Below, piece after piece: positions 61,349-64,000 of a stretch of 64,000 bases of DNA. The notes beneath the pieces are model-generated. The model was not told the DNA's origin. It worked only from the letters and a program-made list of their open reading frames with translations, and made no database searches. The stretch's first letter is position 1. Every line of letters starts with the position of its first letter. Origin of the DNA: Sialis fuliginosa (Eukaryota; Arthropoda; Insecta; Megaloptera; Sialidae). Both the position numbers and the translations under genes were made by a program. Where the stretch lies: positions 9,558,701-9,622,700 of the forward strand of contig OY540816.1 of NCBI GenBank assembly GCA_961205875.1, given 5' to 3'.

Positions 61349-61690
61349 CAGCGTTTCTCCACCTTTTAGTATTTGCGGCCCTATTTTCAATCACAATTCT
61401 CTTCCCCCCTCCCCCCCCCCCTCGCATACAATAATTTTATTAAACCTTCATTCGCAAAACTTTGCTCTGCAAGGTAGTCACTAATAATTATTAATCTTGT
61501 TTTTAATTTAATATTGATAAGTTAATTATTAAATACATTTATTATGTCAGAATATATTTTATTGCTTTTCTTTCAGTAATGTTAATAAATTTTTTAATAA
61601 TATTTTTTCTCATTTTTTCTCGATATGCTCGCGCCCCTCATATTATCACGCCCCCTTAGAGGGGCGAGCCCCACAGGTTGAGAATCGCTG
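61349..61690. mobile_element. hAT-like repeat (CAGCG...CGCTG), copy 2
   Basis: Starts CAGCGTTTCTCCACC and ends GGTTGAGAATCGCTG. It closely matches 31457-31868 apart from a deletion in the middle. No clean target duplication. Confidence 0.78.
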
Positions 61691-62082
61691 ATCTAAGATA
61701 TCAATATTTTTATTTTGAATGTCGTATATATCCTATATTCTTTTATAGCGTGCTAACATAACGATTAATATTATTTAGGTATCAGATCTTGCCGTAGTAA
61801 TACTTACAATATTTAAAATTAACTTAAAATATTTTCGCATGCCAATAGTTAGCACGAGTAGTTTTTAAGAACCCCTCTACGGTCTATAGTAATCTATACA
61901 AGATGAAGACCTTTTTATGGGAGCATTACATAAAAATTCAATTAACTTTTTTTAGAATCGGTATCGAAACTTTTTTTGTTGATCACTGTTACTACGTTCC
62001 TAAACTCTAAATAAGTGAGGTTTAATAATTCCACCTTTCGGTATTATAATAGCAATTTTGATACATAAAATAATAATTTATT

Positions 62083-63018
62083 ATTTTTACTTTCTTATAC
62101 CATGTATATGAAATATACATTAGTATAAGTAAGTATAGTGAAGCCGATTTTTTTCGAACCTCGAATTTTGACGGAATTATCTATTTTGACCTTCCCTTAA
62201 TCCATTCGCATGATGTCTGTGCGTCCGTCTGTCTGTCTGTCTGTAAGCGCTGTAACTCAAATACGACAAATCGTAGAAGGGTGATATTTTATATTTAAGA
62301 TTAATTTTTGGCTGGGAAGCAAAAGTCCTATTTTTGAAAACGATCTTTCAACCGGATACGGATGTTTACCTACGTCGATTTTTTAATTTTTCAAATTACT
62401 CTGAAACAGTGCAAAATAGAGAAAAATGGTAAAGTTAAAAAATGTAGGCAATATCTATATCTATAATTTATGTTCTATTCATTTTTTTGTAAAAACGAAT
62501 TTTTGAAAAAAAAAATTATTATAATTCAAATGGTTCATAACAGAGGAGAAATATCTGCCATGAGTGTCATGGGACTTTCTTATACGTATTACAGAGATTG
62601 AACAGTGTGTGTATTTGCCGTAGGTAACATGGGACTTTCTTATACGTAATACTGAGAGTGAACTGTGTAGGTGAATCTAAATAATTATACATAAAAAAAT
62701 TCTTTCTGGCTAAATCATAAATGTTGGAAAAAAATGTATGGGGAATAAATTATAGATAATAACATACTCGACATTTTTTTTCTAAAACATTTTTTTCTTA
62801 TTTCAAAAATAATTCAAAAATCCAAAAATTTACAAGAGTAAACATCCGTTTTCAGTAATTACGTTAAAAAAAATCACTTGTTATATAATGGAGAGAATAA
62901 TATTACCTATATTATTCATTTTGTTTTATTTTGTTAGAAATGTTTTAATAAACAAAGAATCACGTATATAATTTACTGTTAGGTTAGGTTAGGTATAAGA
63001 AAGTCCCGTGGTTCCCAA
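62083..63018 (+). repeat. 0.94-kb direct repeat, copy 2
   Basis: 936 bp in the same orientation as copy 1. The length difference is explained by a 12-bp deletion near CCATTCGCATGATG and a 2-bp gain near AATTATACAT, plus scattered substitutions. It ends 127 bp from the sei PAS exon at 63146, in the intron downstream of it. Confidence 0.92.
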
Positions 63019-63145
63019 AATAGATATTTTATCATAATTTACTGATCTTAATTAAAATACTCTACATACAAAAAAAAAAAACATCCACAAACACACACTT
63101 ATAAACTTTAGTGTAACGTTGTGTTGTGTCACACACTTGACTGAC

Positions 63146-63295
63146 CGTCTTTTTTGTAGTAAAGAATCTCGGCATGTTTTTCAGTTCCACTCGAGAGAGC
63201 CTCCCTGAGCACGTTGACAGAATGTTGCGACGTTAACGGTCCCCACAAGAAGTTACAGGACGCTGTCCTTTGCATCACTTCTGCTCTCGAATGCC
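63146..63295 (-). CDS. sei: ERG/seizure K+ channel, PAS-domain exon (first sei exon in window)
   Basis: Encodes the middle of the N-terminal PAS ('eag') domain of an ERG-type (Kv11) voltage-gated potassium channel. In this family the domain sits in the cytoplasm and slows deactivation by contacting the cyclic-nucleotide-binding domain. Visible motifs are GHSRAEVMQR near the start, then SCNFLWGP, and AEILYYKKDG at the end; these correspond to the human KCNH2 segments GYSRAEVMQR, CDFLHGP and RKDG. The acceptor is ATTATTACAG followed by GGCAT, and the donor is GACG followed by GTCAGT. The exon is 150 nt: two leading bases, 49 codons and one trailing base. The trailing G joins GA of the next exon to give Gly. 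The N-cap and initiator Met are not present and must lie to the right of the window. The alternative family is ELK, which is less likely because RAEVMQR is the ERG form. Confidence 0.9.
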
Positions 63296-64000
63296 CTGTA
63301 ATAATGCACATAATGTTTTTAGTTATATTATATATAATATGTATGTATTTATTTATATTTTTTGCTCGTTAAAAATTACATATATGTTATATAAATTTTT
63401 TTTTTAATTTCAATTTATTGATAATTTAGTACTTTTTTAAAAACCAGTTACGACAAGGGGGGGGGGGGGGGATCAAGGACCCGAGTACTATGTATGTACA
63501 AAAAAAATTACAAAATTACTTAACTACTCATTTTTTATGATTAATTTAAAATAAAAAAATGTTGTTAATAACATATTAATAACATATTATAACCAATTGT
63601 TATTTATAAGATACTTGCACCAGTTATGGCCCCTATAAGAGCAAGGTTTACTGTTATTGTGATTGACGGGCTTCTTTTTTGTAATAGTAAAAATAACTCT
63701 TTATTTAATCAATTTAATTACCAATTTAAAGTCCGCAAATATAGTTTGTTTTTTTAAATTATTGTTTCTTTATTGATTTTCTCCAGTAATGGATAAAGTA
63801 AAATCAGTAATGAGCACGCAGTGTTGGACACTTGCTAATGATTATAAAATGATAAGTACTATGACACAATAGATATAAAAGAAAGAATCGTCAAATTTGA
63901 AACATTTTAAAGCAGTTGCTATGATAATATAATAATTAGTTTAAATTTCCACCATTTTGACACCTATTGGTCGATTGTCATCAAATCACGCTGTAAGACA
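63296..64000 (-). other. sei: sei intron (partial), upstream of the PAS exon
   Basis: Plain AT-rich intron sequence running off the right edge. It contains a poly-G run at about 63458-63470. I see no exon. In particular there is nothing resembling the ERG N-cap (MPVRRG...) or the strand before GHSRAEV. Confidence 0.7.
63458..63470. repeat. Poly-G run
   Basis: About thirteen consecutive G on the plus strand, about 160 bp upstream of the sei PAS exon acceptor. It is likely to be length-variable or error-prone in sequencing. Confidence 0.8.

Larger units (their letters stand above)
44364..63145 (-). other. sei: sei intron of about 18.8 kb between the two PAS exons
   Basis: Holds the nested element at 44.9-46.0 kb, a 144-bp MITE at 47.6 kb, copies of a dispersed repeat at 49.1, 54.6 and 56.8 kb, a 77-bp tandem duplication at 53.6 kb, an inverted-repeat element at 57.3 kb, a Penelope-like fragment at about 60.0 kb, a hairpin at 60.2 kb, a hAT-like repeat at 61.3 kb and one copy of the 0.94-kb repeat at 62.1 kb. 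The stretches 50.9-53.5, 55.0-56.7 and 57.8-59.9 kb are AT-rich sequence in which I recognise neither genes nor clear elements. The open frames there (60-88 codons) have no recognisable similarity. Confidence 0.8.

Noticed and set aside
1-64000. tRNA, rRNA, bacterial operon or phage genes
   Set aside because: No cloverleaf, rRNA signature or prokaryotic gene layout seen on either strand; a dedicated tRNA search was not possible.

Overview
The window looks like part of one very large insect gene. It is AT-rich, has no open frame longer than about 120 codons on either strand, and carries short GC-richer coding islands separated by kilobases of repeat-filled sequence. The organism is most likely an insect, possibly hemipteran. 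That rests on the TE content, the base composition and the channel sequence, and I cannot name a species.

Seven exons on the minus strand can be joined. In transcription order they are 63146-63295, 44217-44363, 40136-40280, 37398-37544, 27814-28059, 25822-26000 and 17497-17756. Each has an AG acceptor. Six have GT donors and the last has a GC donor. Every junction keeps the reading frame, giving about 424 codons. The product is the N-terminal cytoplasmic half of an ether-a-go-go-related (ERG, Kv11) voltage-gated potassium channel, the orthologue of Drosophila seizure (sei). It comprises most of the PAS ('eag') domain, a basic segment, a long Ser/Pro-rich linker, and the short stretch just before the first transmembrane helix. 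The first coding exon (N-cap and start of PAS) lies beyond the right edge. The exons for S1-S6, the pore and the cyclic-nucleotide-binding domain lie beyond the left edge.

The rest is intron (about 1.8 to 18.8 kb each) packed with small non-autonomous DNA transposons. Two classes dominate. The first is short hAT-type MITEs with CAG...CTG ends and 8-bp target duplications; perfect duplications are seen at 3.9, 7.1, 20.0, 33.4, 35.3 and 39.6 kb. The second is long foldback (palindromic) elements flanked by TA, at 7.5, 14.3, 21.2, 23.9, 28.3, 30.2, 31.9, 37.0, 37.9 and 42.6 kb. Several are nested, which gives relative insertion ages. Two broken Tc1-type transposase remnants (9.5 and 43.7 kb) belong to the superfamily that could have mobilised TA-flanked elements. 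A repeat of about 940 bp occurs twice in direct orientation, in two different introns (24.8 and 62.1 kb).

I found no operon, CRISPR, phage or other unknown gene system. The points most worth checking are the GC splice donor, the nested palindromes close to sei exons, the near-identical direct repeats bracketing the PAS exons, two hairpin/GAAAC motifs that loosely resemble hammerhead or Penelope-type sequences, and a possible coding island at 2.0 kb.
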